Positions 42,818-52,205 of a stretch of DNA of 64,000 bases are shown piece after piece. Both the position numbers and the translations under genes were made by a program. This DNA is from Halorussus marinus (GTDB lineage: Archaea > Halobacteriota > Halobacteria > Halobacteriales > Haladaptataceae): contig NZ_SBIV01000011.1 in assembly GCF_004765795.1 (NCBI RefSeq), positions 1 through 64,000 on the forward strand. Direction: 5' to 3'. How positions within the stretch are numbered: position 1 is the first letter of the stretch; each line of letters starts with the position of its first letter. The notes below the pieces were generated by a model that worked only from the letters and a program-made list of their open reading frames with translations, was not told the DNA's origin and did not search any database.

Positions 42818-45292
42818 CTATATCGAGTCGGTGTAGCTAATGATCGATTCCAACTGTGGTGTTGGGTCGTTCGCCCCTTCCATTAGCCGAACGATTGGGT
42901 CGAACGTCCCTTTTCGTAGACCCTCGTACTCCCGCCTGTCTTCGACTCTCTGCTTTCCCCGAAGCGCGATACGTGCCATTTCGGCTAGTCCAGCAGGATT
43001 GTAGTGTTCAAAGATGGCGGGATTGTCGAACAGGTCCGTGTCGCGTTGCTGTGAGAGTTCTCGATACCAGAACCCGTAGAACAATAATTCGAGCCCGGTA
43101 TCGAGGTCTCCCGGTAAGGAGAGGTCACGGTCAACTCGGTCGCCAAATGCAGAAAGTTGGTCTTCTAAGGTGCGTTCAAATTCAGACATCCGTCGTGAAA
43201 TGTGTTCACCGTTAATTAGAAGCTCTCCAATGAGCGGATCAGCTACTGTGAGGGCTTCGTGGTAGTGTCGGAGGAACCCGAACCGCTCAACGAAGGCGTC
43301 ATCGTGCCATTCCATCAGGGATAGAAGGGTCGCCGGATGGACGGCGAATACGCCTGTCAGCTGGTCTCTATCGAGCACGTCAGCGGTCGTGTCTGGTTCG
43401 ATTCGACGGATTTGGTTGAGACGAATTCTACTGCGTACCAAGAATTGGGAGGCGATGATCGTCTGAATACGATTTACACAGATCGAGTGAAGCCTCTCGA
43501 CGTTCAACTCGGTTTCGTAGGGTTCGTCGCCCGCCTGAAGTTGTGGAGAGAGCGCAGACCGAATTAATCCTTTAATGACGTAGTACCAGAGGTTGTCGAA
43601 GTGATCGAGGAGTTCTTCGACTGAGCGGACAGTTGGTGGTTCTTCGAGAAGCGTTTCAATTCGCTTCTGTGCGTAGTCCATCCCGTCTTTGAGCTCCAAA
43701 TGCGGTTTTCGTCGCTTTGTTGTGATTCGAGTGCCGCCAGTTGCCCAGCTTCCTTCCTCGGCGTCTTGATCAGCTATAGGGGCATCTGGGTTGTCCTGTC
43801 GCTGCTGGTATCTTTCTGTGAGTTTAGACGTTGCTTGGGAGATGGCTGCGGTCGCAACTCCGACGTCAAAAAAGAGGGCTTCATCTACGAGCGACTGGAT
43901 CCCCGCCCGGCCGTCGCTCCGTAGCAATTCGGTTACTTCTCGGGTTCCCTCGGTCGGTTCCGTCGTGATTTGGCGGAAATTTGAGTGTCTCTCATCGGAG
44001 AGACGGAGGCGAACGATTGACTGGGCCCACGTTTCTGGAAGCGAGATAGTAACGCCTTCTTGCTCATCATCACTATCTCGTTGCCAGTTGATCTGAAGGG
44101 TCTCTCCCCCGTCTGATTCGAGAATGACAGCATCTCCGTCGTCGATTTCTGGTGCGACGAACCGTGCTGTAATCATCTCACTTTCGAAGCGTTCGACACG
44201 CGCATCGTGAAGAGTTAGCGTAGCTGTTGAATTCTCCCGGCTGGCCGGCGTGTATTCGGCAAAGTCGAACGAGTCAGGGTTGCGCTGCTGCCCCGGGTGT
44301 GCGGGAAAACTCGATTGATGCCATAGCGATGATTCACCGTGCGTTTCGTTGGTCACCGAGAGCAGGGCGGCTTCAAGATTCCCGGATGACGCTGTATCGA
44401 GGAGAGCACGACCGGTGATGTTTGGGCTTCCATAGAGCGTTGCTCTGCCCCAGGGGCCTTCGAGCAGTAGTCCTTTGGCGTGAATCCAGCGGGAAGTATC
44501 GTGTTCAAGGGGTCGAAACGTGACGCTTTCACCAAACGCTGCGACTGCATCGCTAGGGCTGAGGTGCGTATTCCCATCAGAGACGAGCAGTTCGTATTGA
44601 TTGGCTTCAATTATCGTCTCGATGTTGGATAGTGTCTTTTCACTTCCAAAGAATGGCGCAAAGAATACTGCGGTAGTGATGTCACCTAACTCATCAATGA
44701 CCTGCTGGAGAATCGGTTCTTCGAGGTTGTGGAAGAAGCCACCGGAAACCTCAGTCGGTCGGTCGAGATCTTCCAGCCACTCGGTCGTATTCACTGCCCG
44801 GTCGATTTGCGTCCGAACGTCGTGTCCTGAGACGTGATCGGCGGCAAGATGTTGTATAAACCGGCGCACATCTTTTGTTACGTGAATCGCTTCTGGGGGA
44901 CGTGAATCTTCGTCGTCGTCCAATTCCTTTGAAACCGTTATCGTTCGTCCCAGTTGTGCTGCCGTCGAATATTCTCCAAGGGTAAGATTGGCCGAGGAGA
45001 CTCCGACGTGACATGCCTCCTCTCCGGCGAGGAAATTGACTTTTGGATGGAATGTGCCGCTGACGCTGATTGGCTCTAGGTAGTAGTGGTTGCCGATTGC
45101 GCGACTCGACAGCTGATTGCGACGGGCTAACTGTTCGTATTTCTGCCCGTCCATGAGGACGACCGGTGTGACGACGCCCGCGTCTTGCAGCGGGTCAATT
45201 GCGTAGTTCCCGAAGAAAAGCGGCTCAAATGGGAACGTGGTGCAGACTGCGTATTCTACGTCTGCACCACCAAGGGCATCGATAAGATTCAC
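42818..45292 (-). CDS. phospholipase-D-superfamily nuclease-like protein
   Basis: An 824-residue protein with two PLD (HKD) half-sites. The first is FHPKVNFLAGEEACHVGVSSANLT near residues 85-110 (HxK followed by SxN). The second is WIHAKGLLLEGPWGRATLYGSPN-like near 270-292 (HAK then GSPN). The remaining 500 residues are helical and unassigned (KRIETLLEEPPTVRSVEELL, RLNQIRRIEPDTTADVL). PLD proteins act as nucleases or lipases and serve as effectors in DISARM (DrmC) and other systems. Its start overlaps the stop of the upstream 634-residue gene by four bases (45289-45292), so the two work as a pair. The wording PLD is from motifs; the substrate is unknown. Confidence 0.7.
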   Translation of the reverse strand: MNLIDALGGADVEYAVCTTFPFEPLFFGNYAIDPLQDAGVVTPVVLMDGQKYEQLARRNQLSSRAIGNHYYLEPISVSGTFHPKVNFLAGEEACHVGVSSANLTLGEYSTAAQLGRTITVSKELDDDEDSRPPEAIHVTKDVRRFIQHLAADHVSGHDVRTQIDRAVNTTEWLEDLDRPTEVSGGFFHNLEEPILQQVIDELGDITTAVFFAPFFGSEKTLSNIETIIEANQYELLVSDGNTHLSPSDAVAAFGESVTFRPLEHDTSRWIHAKGLLLEGPWGRATLYGSPNITGRALLDTASSGNLEAALLSVTNETHGESSLWHQSSFPAHPGQQRNPDSFDFAEYTPASRENSTATLTLHDARVERFESEMITARFVAPEIDDGDAVILESDGGETLQINWQRDSDDEQEGVTISLPETWAQSIVRLRLSDERHSNFRQITTEPTEGTREVTELLRSDGRAGIQSLVDEALFFDVGVATAAISQATSKLTERYQQRQDNPDAPIADQDAEEGSWATGGTRITTKRRKPHLELKDGMDYAQKRIETLLEEPPTVRSVEELLDHFDNLWYYVIKGLIRSALSPQLQAGDEPYETELNVERLHSICVNRIQTIIASQFLVRSRIRLNQIRRIEPDTTADVLDRDQLTGVFAVHPATLLSLMEWHDDAFVERFGFLRHYHEALTVADPLIGELLINGEHISRRMSEFERTLEDQLSAFGDRVDRDLSLPGDLDTGLELLFYGFWYRELSQQRDTDLFDNPAIFEHYNPAGLAEMARIALRGKQRVEDRREYEGLRKGTFDPIVRLMEGANDPTPQLESIISYTDSI

Positions 45293-47193
45293 TCGTATTC
45301 ACCTCGGAACCGGTCGAGGATGATCTCACCATCCTGCGTCGGTACCCAGAGGTCTCGGTCCTCATTGTACGTCAACAACCCCGCATCCCGCATGAGCCGA
45401 CGGAGGTCATTGTAACGGAGGGCTTGGGTTCCGGGTTGTTTCGTCCCTCCTGCGGCGTAGAGTGTGTCATCACTGTACTCCGTTGCTTCCCCACCAGAAT
45501 CTGCCCCGACACCGAACACAAGCGAAATCGGTCCGCTTCCAAGCCGATCATGGATCACTTGGTTGTGAACGTCGATAACCCGATCCGCCAACACCTCGCG
45601 TGCAACAGTGATGAGTGGCGTGTCTGGAGGAATGCTACCCACGTACTGAGCGGTACGGACGATTGAAGAGGGTCTACGCCCGTATTGGGCCTGCATATAT
45701 CGATTGAAGAGGTCATTATGAGCGGTCAAGTGGTTGTACTGTCTGACGACCGCGAGAAGTTGAACCAAACTCCGAGCGACGAGGGTGCTCATTGCGTCAA
45801 ATGCCTCGGATGGCGAGGAGGCAGCTTCAATTCCCGTAAAACTGTGCTCAGTCGCGTGTAGCAGCGTCCAACAATTTACGGTATTGTCTGTCGTTGGTCG
45901 CCATTCGCCAGCGAGATTTGAGTCCAACCACTCTTGAATCTCTCCGAGCGTCGTGCCGATTATTGTGGTTGTCTCCGGAACAGTGGTCTCGTAGGTAGTG
46001 GGTTTCACGCGGCCTGCAAGAAGCAATTCCTTCGTAACTCCGGACTGACTCATGCGTCCATCATCAAGTATGGTTTCGGTCTGAAGAACTGCGTTTGCCT
46101 CATCGACGAGTAAAGGTTCTTTCAGCCCAGAAAGTAGCTCCGAGCGGGACGTGCCGCCAGGAGCTTCGCGTTCTAGGTGAGCAGACAGACCCCATAGCTG
46201 AGATCGGAGTGCGTGGGCCAGCAGTACTTGAAGGAAGTAGGCGCGTCCGATTGGACGAAACGGTTGAAATCGCTCAGCGTCAACGTCGTCATATTGGAGC
46301 ACCTCTTGGTCGGTGTTACCTTGCAGTAACTGGTGAGCCCTCAAAATCGATAGGCACCAAGCACGTCGAAAGTAGTGAACCCCGCCGACGACAGCATCCT
46401 TCAAATCGTTTGAATGCCGTTCTTCAGAAATGAGGTAGCGATAGTGATCTCCGATGGGGATGTCGAGTTGAGAAGGCCACTCGGCGAGTGATACAGTCTG
46501 TTCTCGTTCTTCCCAATCGAGGACTCCGAGAACTACGCGCTGTAGAGAATCCCGTTCAGACGGGTTGTCTGAGCCAGTAAAGCATCCCTGGTGACTAAAG
46601 GCATCTGCCAGTTCGTCAAGTAAATCAAGCGAGACTTCCCCGGTCTGAATTGCTTCAAGTATCTGGTCGAAATATTCGCCCGCGACGACATCCAAACTCT
46701 CTGCGAGTGACCGTCCAGCAGCCGTGAGAGCGAACTCCCCCTCTTTTAACGAGAAGTTCCCGAGATTGGACTGGAATCCACGAATTGCGTACTGGCTTTT
46801 GTCCAACAGCGAGAAAGACGATAGGTCAATGCTCTCCACTTCGTACAGATTGTCGTCTGAGGCGTTCGTTTTCCCCGTTAATCCCGAGAGACCATCTCGG
46901 ACTTCACCATTGACTTGCTGACGCCGATAGCTTGCGAGCGCGAGGATTTCTTCGAACCCCTTCAGAAGCCGTCGCTTTTCTGATCTGGGAAGTTCACCAG
47001 TTGTTGACGCAGTCGAAATTCGATGCATTGCCCAGCAAAATCCCGAAAGATACCGTCCTCGTGCGCGGACATCTGTAGTTATTCCTCGTGCAATTGTGCT
47101 TGCGATCCCATTACGGACGCTATCAGCCCGGAGTGGCTGTTCTGGTGGCCCCGTTTTAGATAATCGCTCGCTCCATTGCGGGTCGAGCGCCAT
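45289..47193 (-). CDS. hypothetical protein, partner of PLD protein
   Basis: A 634-residue protein I do not recognise. The first 90 residues are helical with a Trp/Arg motif (YLSGFCWAMHR). The centre contains VVGGVHYFRRAWCLSILRAHQLL and RPIGRAYFLQVLLAHALRSQ-like hydrophobic helices that look cytosolic rather than membrane. The last 100 residues end in a wHTH-like unit (ALRYNDLRRLMRDAGLLTYNEDRDLWV) usable for DNA binding. It is coupled by a four-base overlap to the PLD gene, a usual sign of partner proteins. I infer a two-gene defence-like module, with this protein as sensor or scaffold and PLD as effector. Confidence 0.55.
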   Translation of the reverse strand: MALDPQWSERLSKTGPPEQPLRADSVRNGIASTIARGITTDVRARGRYLSGFCWAMHRISTASTTGELPRSEKRRLLKGFEEILALASYRRQQVNGEVRDGLSGLTGKTNASDDNLYEVESIDLSSFSLLDKSQYAIRGFQSNLGNFSLKEGEFALTAAGRSLAESLDVVAGEYFDQILEAIQTGEVSLDLLDELADAFSHQGCFTGSDNPSERDSLQRVVLGVLDWEEREQTVSLAEWPSQLDIPIGDHYRYLISEERHSNDLKDAVVGGVHYFRRAWCLSILRAHQLLQGNTDQEVLQYDDVDAERFQPFRPIGRAYFLQVLLAHALRSQLWGLSAHLEREAPGGTSRSELLSGLKEPLLVDEANAVLQTETILDDGRMSQSGVTKELLLAGRVKPTTYETTVPETTTIIGTTLGEIQEWLDSNLAGEWRPTTDNTVNCWTLLHATEHSFTGIEAASSPSEAFDAMSTLVARSLVQLLAVVRQYNHLTAHNDLFNRYMQAQYGRRPSSIVRTAQYVGSIPPDTPLITVAREVLADRVIDVHNQVIHDRLGSGPISLVFGVGADSGGEATEYSDDTLYAAGGTKQPGTQALRYNDLRRLMRDAGLLTYNEDRDLWVPTQDGEIILDRFRGEYE

Positions 47194-47527
47194 TATTATC
47201 CGTTGATTCTGTAGGTGGCGTGATAAAATAACGGGCTCACAGAAATTCTAGGTTGTAGCACGCCAGATGGTAGAACAGTGGTTCAGCAGACGATGATTAG
47301 GAGTAGAAGACGACGGGTGTCGAGTGGTTCTTACAGCATCGTTATAGCTATTGAAATTGTCGCAAGTCATCTGTCTCAGCTATAGCATTCTCTACCCGGA
47401 CAACTTAGCGCGGGGCATAGACGCTTTACTGACAAACTGCAAGGCTGGAACGAACACGCCTTCTAAAAGGGCCGTAAGGGTACGACTCAGAGGACGGAAC
47501 AGACCACCGGCAGAGACGTATGGGTTT
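47194..47527. other. gene-free stretch, no recognised content
   Basis: This 334-bp gap upstream of the 634-residue gene holds no convincing coding frame (a 63-codon frame at 47351-47542 has non-haloarchaeal composition). It includes the promoter region of 45289-47193, for which taaaataacgg near 47223-47234 is a possible TATA element on the minus strand. I see no repeat, tRNA or IS end. Confidence 0.5.
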
Positions 47528-49204
47528 TCAGCAGATCAGTAAGAACAACCAGAACGGCAGATAGCAGATGCTGATCTCGTCCTTCTCGATGACTAAGGAT
47601 TCGTCCTCTCTAACTTCCTTCGGCAGGCTGTCGGTGATGATGAACCGGTACGGTGCCTGGTAATCCAAGTCTCGGAGATCTTCACTATCGGATTCGGTGT
47701 GTTGGCCAGAGCCGGGGTCGAAGTCTTCGGCGATTGTTTCGGCGTTACCGGTGTGTGGGTGGTAGGAGAGGATGAAGGGGAGGACGTCCCCGTTGCGGTG
47801 GAGGATGTAGTCAATAAGGCCGGATTCGGTTTCTGTGTATTCGACGTCGTATGCTCCGACGGTGTATGCGAGGCGTTTGGCGTGGTCGAAGGCGACGGTG
47901 CGGGCGAGTTTGTACTCGAATTCATGGTTGAGCGTGTCTTGCTGTTCGTAGCCTTCGAAGCCGTGGTGTTCCTGCCGCTGTGAGAGGAGGACGAGGTGAC
48001 GTGGGTTGCGGAGATACAGGCGGGTGCGGCGGTAGCGTCGCAGGGAGTAGTCTTGTGATTCGGTGACGGCGATGCCTTCATCGAGTACGTCGAGGTAGTT
48101 GTCGACGGTTCGCCTGTCGACGCCGATTTGATCGCTGAGGTCAGTGTACTGGAGTTCTTCACCGGCGTTGGTGGCGGCGATGGAGCTGAGGCGGTGGAGG
48201 TTTTCGGGTTGTTGGATGGACCGGTACTTGGCGAGTTCTTTGTAGAGGAAGAGGAGGAAGTGAGATTTGGAGAGTTCGTTCCGGATCGATGGGTTGTCTG
48301 TCTGATGGAGAGTGCCGCCTGTGCGGAGGTATGCGCGCGCGGCGTCGTGAAGGTTGTCGCGGTCGTCCGCACCGAAAATGTCGAAGCAGAGTTCTGAGAG
48401 TGCCTCAACGGCCGTGTCGAGCCTGGTTTCAGAATCTCTTCTGGACAGCCCGGTTCGAATCGTCTTGATCGGCGATGGCCCGTCTAAGTCTGATGATTGG
48501 TATTGTTCGAGTCGGGTTCGGAATTCGTCATCGAAATCGACGCCGAGGCCTGCGCCGATTTGAACCGTGTCGATGAATTTCATCGGGAGGATCGGCCACA
48601 GTTCGAATTCCTCGACGGTGTCGGCGGATTCGGTAGTGGAGAGATCGACTTGGGATTCGACGATGCCGGTCAGGAATACGTACGTGTTCTCGTCAACGAG
48701 ATCGAGTAGCTCCGCTTTTTGATCCTCGTTGAGGTCAAGGGCTTGGACATCGTCGAGGAGGATGAATTTTTGTCCTTGCCGGGGTGCGACGTGGGTCTGG
48801 AAGTAGTCGATGACCTGGTTGAGGCGTTTGATGTCGTCGCCTGCGCGTTCGAGCTGGTAGAGGGAGTCTTCTAGGGGGATGTAGAGGATTTGCCGCGGTT
48901 CGATTGCAGAGGTGAGTTCGAGGTCTGTGTTTTGGTGTGGGAAGTTGGTCGTGTTGAGGAGCGCTGCGACGAGTTGGTGGAGAAGGGTGGTTTTGCCGAT
49001 GCCGGTCTGGCCGTGAATCGCGTAGACGAGACTCTCGACGCCGTCAGTGTAGTGGGCATTCGTCGTTTTGAGAACGCGGTGGAAATCAGATCGTGGGATG
49101 AGGTCTGTGGCTTCCGATAGTTCTGGAGAGGTGCCGTCACTCCACCACTGGTTGTGGTGTTCGGCGTCGTCGATGAACTCTTCTGCGCTCCCTGTCCCGA
49201 GCAT
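47528..49204 (-). CDS. P-loop ATPase with wHTH, AAA_14/DUF4143-like
   Basis: A 558-residue archaeal-type ATPase. Walker A is AIHGQTGIGKTTLLHQLV near residue 62, Walker B KFILLDDVQALDL near 147 and the sensor VFLTGIVES near 178. The middle part is helical. A winged helix near 350-390 (DLSDQIGVDRRTVDNYLDVL) and a C-terminal portion with PLPF-like FEYKLARTVAFDHA and VEYTETESGLIDYILH resemble the DUF4143 nuclease-like end of AAA_14 proteins, although the catalytic residues are not clear. Such proteins occur on mobile and defence regions. It is divergent from the Argonaute operon with 259 bp between them. Confidence 0.75.
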   Translation of the reverse strand: MLGTGSAEEFIDDAEHHNQWWSDGTSPELSEATDLIPRSDFHRVLKTTNAHYTDGVESLVYAIHGQTGIGKTTLLHQLVAALLNTTNFPHQNTDLELTSAIEPRQILYIPLEDSLYQLERAGDDIKRLNQVIDYFQTHVAPRQGQKFILLDDVQALDLNEDQKAELLDLVDENTYVFLTGIVESQVDLSTTESADTVEEFELWPILPMKFIDTVQIGAGLGVDFDDEFRTRLEQYQSSDLDGPSPIKTIRTGLSRRDSETRLDTAVEALSELCFDIFGADDRDNLHDAARAYLRTGGTLHQTDNPSIRNELSKSHFLLFLYKELAKYRSIQQPENLHRLSSIAATNAGEELQYTDLSDQIGVDRRTVDNYLDVLDEGIAVTESQDYSLRRYRRTRLYLRNPRHLVLLSQRQEHHGFEGYEQQDTLNHEFEYKLARTVAFDHAKRLAYTVGAYDVEYTETESGLIDYILHRNGDVLPFILSYHPHTGNAETIAEDFDPGSGQHTESDSEDLRDLDYQAPYRFIITDSLPKEVREDESLVIEKDEISICYLPFWLFLLIC

Positions 49205-49431
49205 ACAGTCGATTATTATAGGCTAGTACAAATATTCACGCATCTCGATGTCGCTATTCAGATTCTACTGTAGCTCTGCTGGCTATCTGGCCCAGTGTGG
49301 CAGTCTTTCGGTCCTCGGCGTCGTTCGACACTCCCTCAGAAGTGCCTCATCGGCGCGTCCCGAGGCGCTTTCTTTGAGTGTATTACCGCTAAAGTTGAGT
49401 TACCGTGTCTGAAGTTCGCCTAGTGGAAACC

Positions 49432-49439
49432 TATTTATT
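49432..49439 (+). promoter_or_regulatory. TATA box of the Argonaute operon
   Basis: TATTTATT is centred about 28 nt before ATG 49464, as expected for a near-leaderless haloarchaeal transcript. It would drive the five-gene Argonaute operon. Confidence 0.65.
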
Positions 49440-49463
49440 CTGGGCGTCCGTTGGTGGGCGTAG

Positions 49464-52142
49464 ATGGCAGTCAAGGCTGATATCGAGGATGGGAAAGAGA
49501 TCGACATCGCGCTGCGCGTCACAGGGATTGACGAGTGGGAGCACGATGCCATCGCTCGGAAGGTCCAGTTCGAGGACGTCGACGGCGCGGCGGTAGATCT
49601 GACAGTGTTCCACAACAACGATGTCGCGGACTTCGAGTGGCAGATCGGGGAGTGGTATCTCCTGGAGAACGTCGTCGGGAACGAGTTCCAGGGGGAGATG
49701 CAACTCAACCCAGGGTATGACCTCACTGTCACGCTGTTAGACGACCCTCCAGCCGCTGCCGAGAACGACGAGTTAGCCGAAGGTGATCCCGCGGAAGACT
49801 CTGTCGAGCAGTCCAAAGGGAGTGGGACTGCCGCGACAACATCGGATGCGTCCGATACTGAGGAGTTCGTTCGCGGAAGCGAGGTCGATGGTAATTCGCG
49901 GCCGACGGCTGATGGAGGCGGCGAGCTCCTGCATCAACAGCCGCTCTCAGACGGGAACTACCTGCTGCAGTTCGAGCTCGGAAAGTTGCCGGAGCTAACG
50001 GTCCACGAGTACGAACTCCGAGCGAGCGGGAGTGGCGGGATCGACCCTGACGATTTCACGAACGGGATTGAGGGGTTCTCGGCGAAGGCGGCGAACTACT
50101 ACCAGTCGCGGATCGGGAGTCCCGTGACGACGGCCGATGCGTCGCAGCGGCGTATCTACGCGACCGAGAAACTCAACAGCCCGATCTCGATTCACGGGTA
50201 TACGGTGAAGCCGGTCCATCAGGGCGAGACGACACTGGAAGCGCGCTCGTACACGGACGATGGGCCGCTACAGGAGTTCGTCAAGCAGGACGTGAAACGA
50301 GCCGTTACCGGGCGGTTCGAGGTGTCGGGGATCGATTCGATCATCGAGCCCACGCCGCAGCGGACCGCGAACAGCGGGCTGTTCGAAGCCTATCGGAAGT
50401 ACAAGTGCCGGATTCGTGTCGATGCTGACGGGACCGTGATTTGCGGCGTGAACGTCGCGTACCACTTGGAATCGACGTTCTCAGCCGCCGAGTGGGTGCA
50501 ACGCGGACAGGACATCGCCGATGTGACCGTTGAGCACGACACGGACCTGTACGACAGTGCACGCACGGCGACAGTCCAGGAGATCATCGACATGGACTAT
50601 GATGATGTGCTGGACGGGCCGGGCGTCCCGATGTCGGAGTACCACGAGAAACACGTCGATCAGGACGTCATCGATTCGATGCGAGCCGGCGACCCGGTCA
50701 TCGCTGATCTGCAGTACGGAAGCGGCGAGGACTCGATCTTCCCGCAGCTCTTGGAGTACTGTAAGGTCATCCCGACGTTCGACCAGTTGGGTCGCGTCGA
50801 TGACGCGTTCCTGGACGTCATCCACAACGAGAGCCGGATGAAACCCGAGGAACGTTTCAACGTCGTCACGTCGTTCGTCGACTTGCTCGGTCCGACACCG
50901 TACTTCAACTTCGACCCAAGCCCCCAACCCACGAACGCCGGGTATCGAGAACACAAGACGCCGGACATCCCGAACCTGCGGTTCGGTGGCGGACAAACGG
51001 GGTACTACGGGGCTGGCGGGCTGGAACGGAAGGGCTACGGCGTGTACAAGGCTCCAGAGTCATTCGACATCATCGCGCTGTATCCCGAAGACGAGGAGGA
51101 TGACGCGCGGCCGTACGTGCTCTCGCTGCTCAACAAGCTCGCAGAGTACAATGCGAGTCCAACAGCGTTCGACCGCGACACCTACGAACTCGGTTCGGAG
51201 TTCCACTACTCCCAGCCCGCGCAGAAAGCGAGTGACTACGATGCGGCACTGATCGTCGTTCCGGACGAAGACGAGGCTGCAGAAGCGGACTACGACGACC
51301 CGTATCCCGAGTTCAAGCGACGGCTCGGCCAACTCGGCGTGCCGAGTCAGATGATCTCCGTCGACAATCTCGGCAACGACAACTACCGCGGGAACATCTG
51401 CTCGTCCCTCATCGGGAAAGCGGGCGGGGTGCCGTGGCGGATCGACGACGTTCCTGGGGGCGTTGACGCGTTCGTCGGCCTCGACGTGACCTACGATCAC
51501 GCGACCAAGCAACACCTCGGCGCAGCCGCGAACGTCATCATGGCCGACGGAACCATCCTCGCGTCCGAGGCCGTCACGAAGCAGGCTGGCGAGACGTTCG
51601 ACGAGGACGACGTAGCGAACGTCATCAAGCACGTCCTGGAAATCTTCGCCGAAGAGGAAGGCCGACCACCGCGGCACGTGGTCATCCACCGTGACGGGAA
51701 GTTCTACCTCGACGTCGAGAGCCTCATCAACCGCCTCGACAAAGCCCGGGATCTCATCCAGCGGTTCGACCTCGTCGAGATTCGGAAATCCGGGAATCCC
51801 CGTATCGCCGAGTACGACGAGTCGAAATCCCGGTTCGATATCGCGGACAAGGGCGTCGCTTTCCACGTCCACAACGGCGACCACTCCTACCTGACCACGA
51901 CCGGTGGGAAGGAGGGCAGCCCTGGTACGCCACGACCGCTGCAGATCGTGAAACGCCACGGGTCGACAGACCTCGACACGCTCGCGGAGCAAACCTACTG
52001 GCTGTCTGAAGCGCACGTCGGGTCGCTGAGCCGCTCCACCCGGCTTCCCATCACCACGTACTACGCCGACAAGTGCGCCGACTTCGCCATGAAGGGCTAC
52101 CTCACCAAGGGGAGCGTCATCCGCGGCGTCCCGTACATCTGA
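49464..52142 (+). CDS. ago: long prokaryotic Argonaute with N-terminal OB-fold, NgAgo-like
   Basis: An 892-residue Argonaute. Residues 1-95 look like an OB-fold single-strand-binding domain (IDIALRVTGIDEWEHDAI, WQIGEWYLLENVV), the repA-like extension known from Natronobacterium gregoryi NgAgo, followed by an acidic linker to about 150. N and PAZ-like regions follow. The MID domain lies near 560-660 (GVPSQMISVDNLGNDNYRGN). The PIWI domain has a complete DEDD-type tetrad by alignment: D674 in FVGLDVTYD, E710 in QAGETFDED, D744 in VVIHRDGKF and D869 in TYYADKCADF. NgAgo ends with the same RLPITT and KGYL pattern, so it is a close relative in architecture. It probably cuts DNA or RNA using nucleic-acid guides. 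It heads a five-gene operon. Confidence 0.9.
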   Translation: MAVKADIEDGKEIDIALRVTGIDEWEHDAIARKVQFEDVDGAAVDLTVFHNNDVADFEWQIGEWYLLENVVGNEFQGEMQLNPGYDLTVTLLDDPPAAAENDELAEGDPAEDSVEQSKGSGTAATTSDASDTEEFVRGSEVDGNSRPTADGGGELLHQQPLSDGNYLLQFELGKLPELTVHEYELRASGSGGIDPDDFTNGIEGFSAKAANYYQSRIGSPVTTADASQRRIYATEKLNSPISIHGYTVKPVHQGETTLEARSYTDDGPLQEFVKQDVKRAVTGRFEVSGIDSIIEPTPQRTANSGLFEAYRKYKCRIRVDADGTVICGVNVAYHLESTFSAAEWVQRGQDIADVTVEHDTDLYDSARTATVQEIIDMDYDDVLDGPGVPMSEYHEKHVDQDVIDSMRAGDPVIADLQYGSGEDSIFPQLLEYCKVIPTFDQLGRVDDAFLDVIHNESRMKPEERFNVVTSFVDLLGPTPYFNFDPSPQPTNAGYREHKTPDIPNLRFGGGQTGYYGAGGLERKGYGVYKAPESFDIIALYPEDEEDDARPYVLSLLNKLAEYNASPTAFDRDTYELGSEFHYSQPAQKASDYDAALIVVPDEDEAAEADYDDPYPEFKRRLGQLGVPSQMISVDNLGNDNYRGNICSSLIGKAGGVPWRIDDVPGGVDAFVGLDVTYDHATKQHLGAAANVIMADGTILASEAVTKQAGETFDEDDVANVIKHVLEIFAEEEGRPPRHVVIHRDGKFYLDVESLINRLDKARDLIQRFDLVEIRKSGNPRIAEYDESKSRFDIADKGVAFHVHNGDHSYLTTTGGKEGSPGTPRPLQIVKRHGSTDLDTLAEQTYWLSEAHVGSLSRSTRLPITTYYADKCADFAMKGYLTKGSVIRGVPYI

Positions 52143-52205
52143 CCATGCGCCAGTACAGAACCACCCAACCACTCACGCATCCGTCGACACACCGGTAACC
52201 CTCGC

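Noticed and set aside
47351-47542. Plus-strand frame of 63 codons in the gap before the P-loop ATPase gene
   Set aside because: No promoter or homologous look, overlaps the end of the ATPase gene, and composition is not haloarchaeal.
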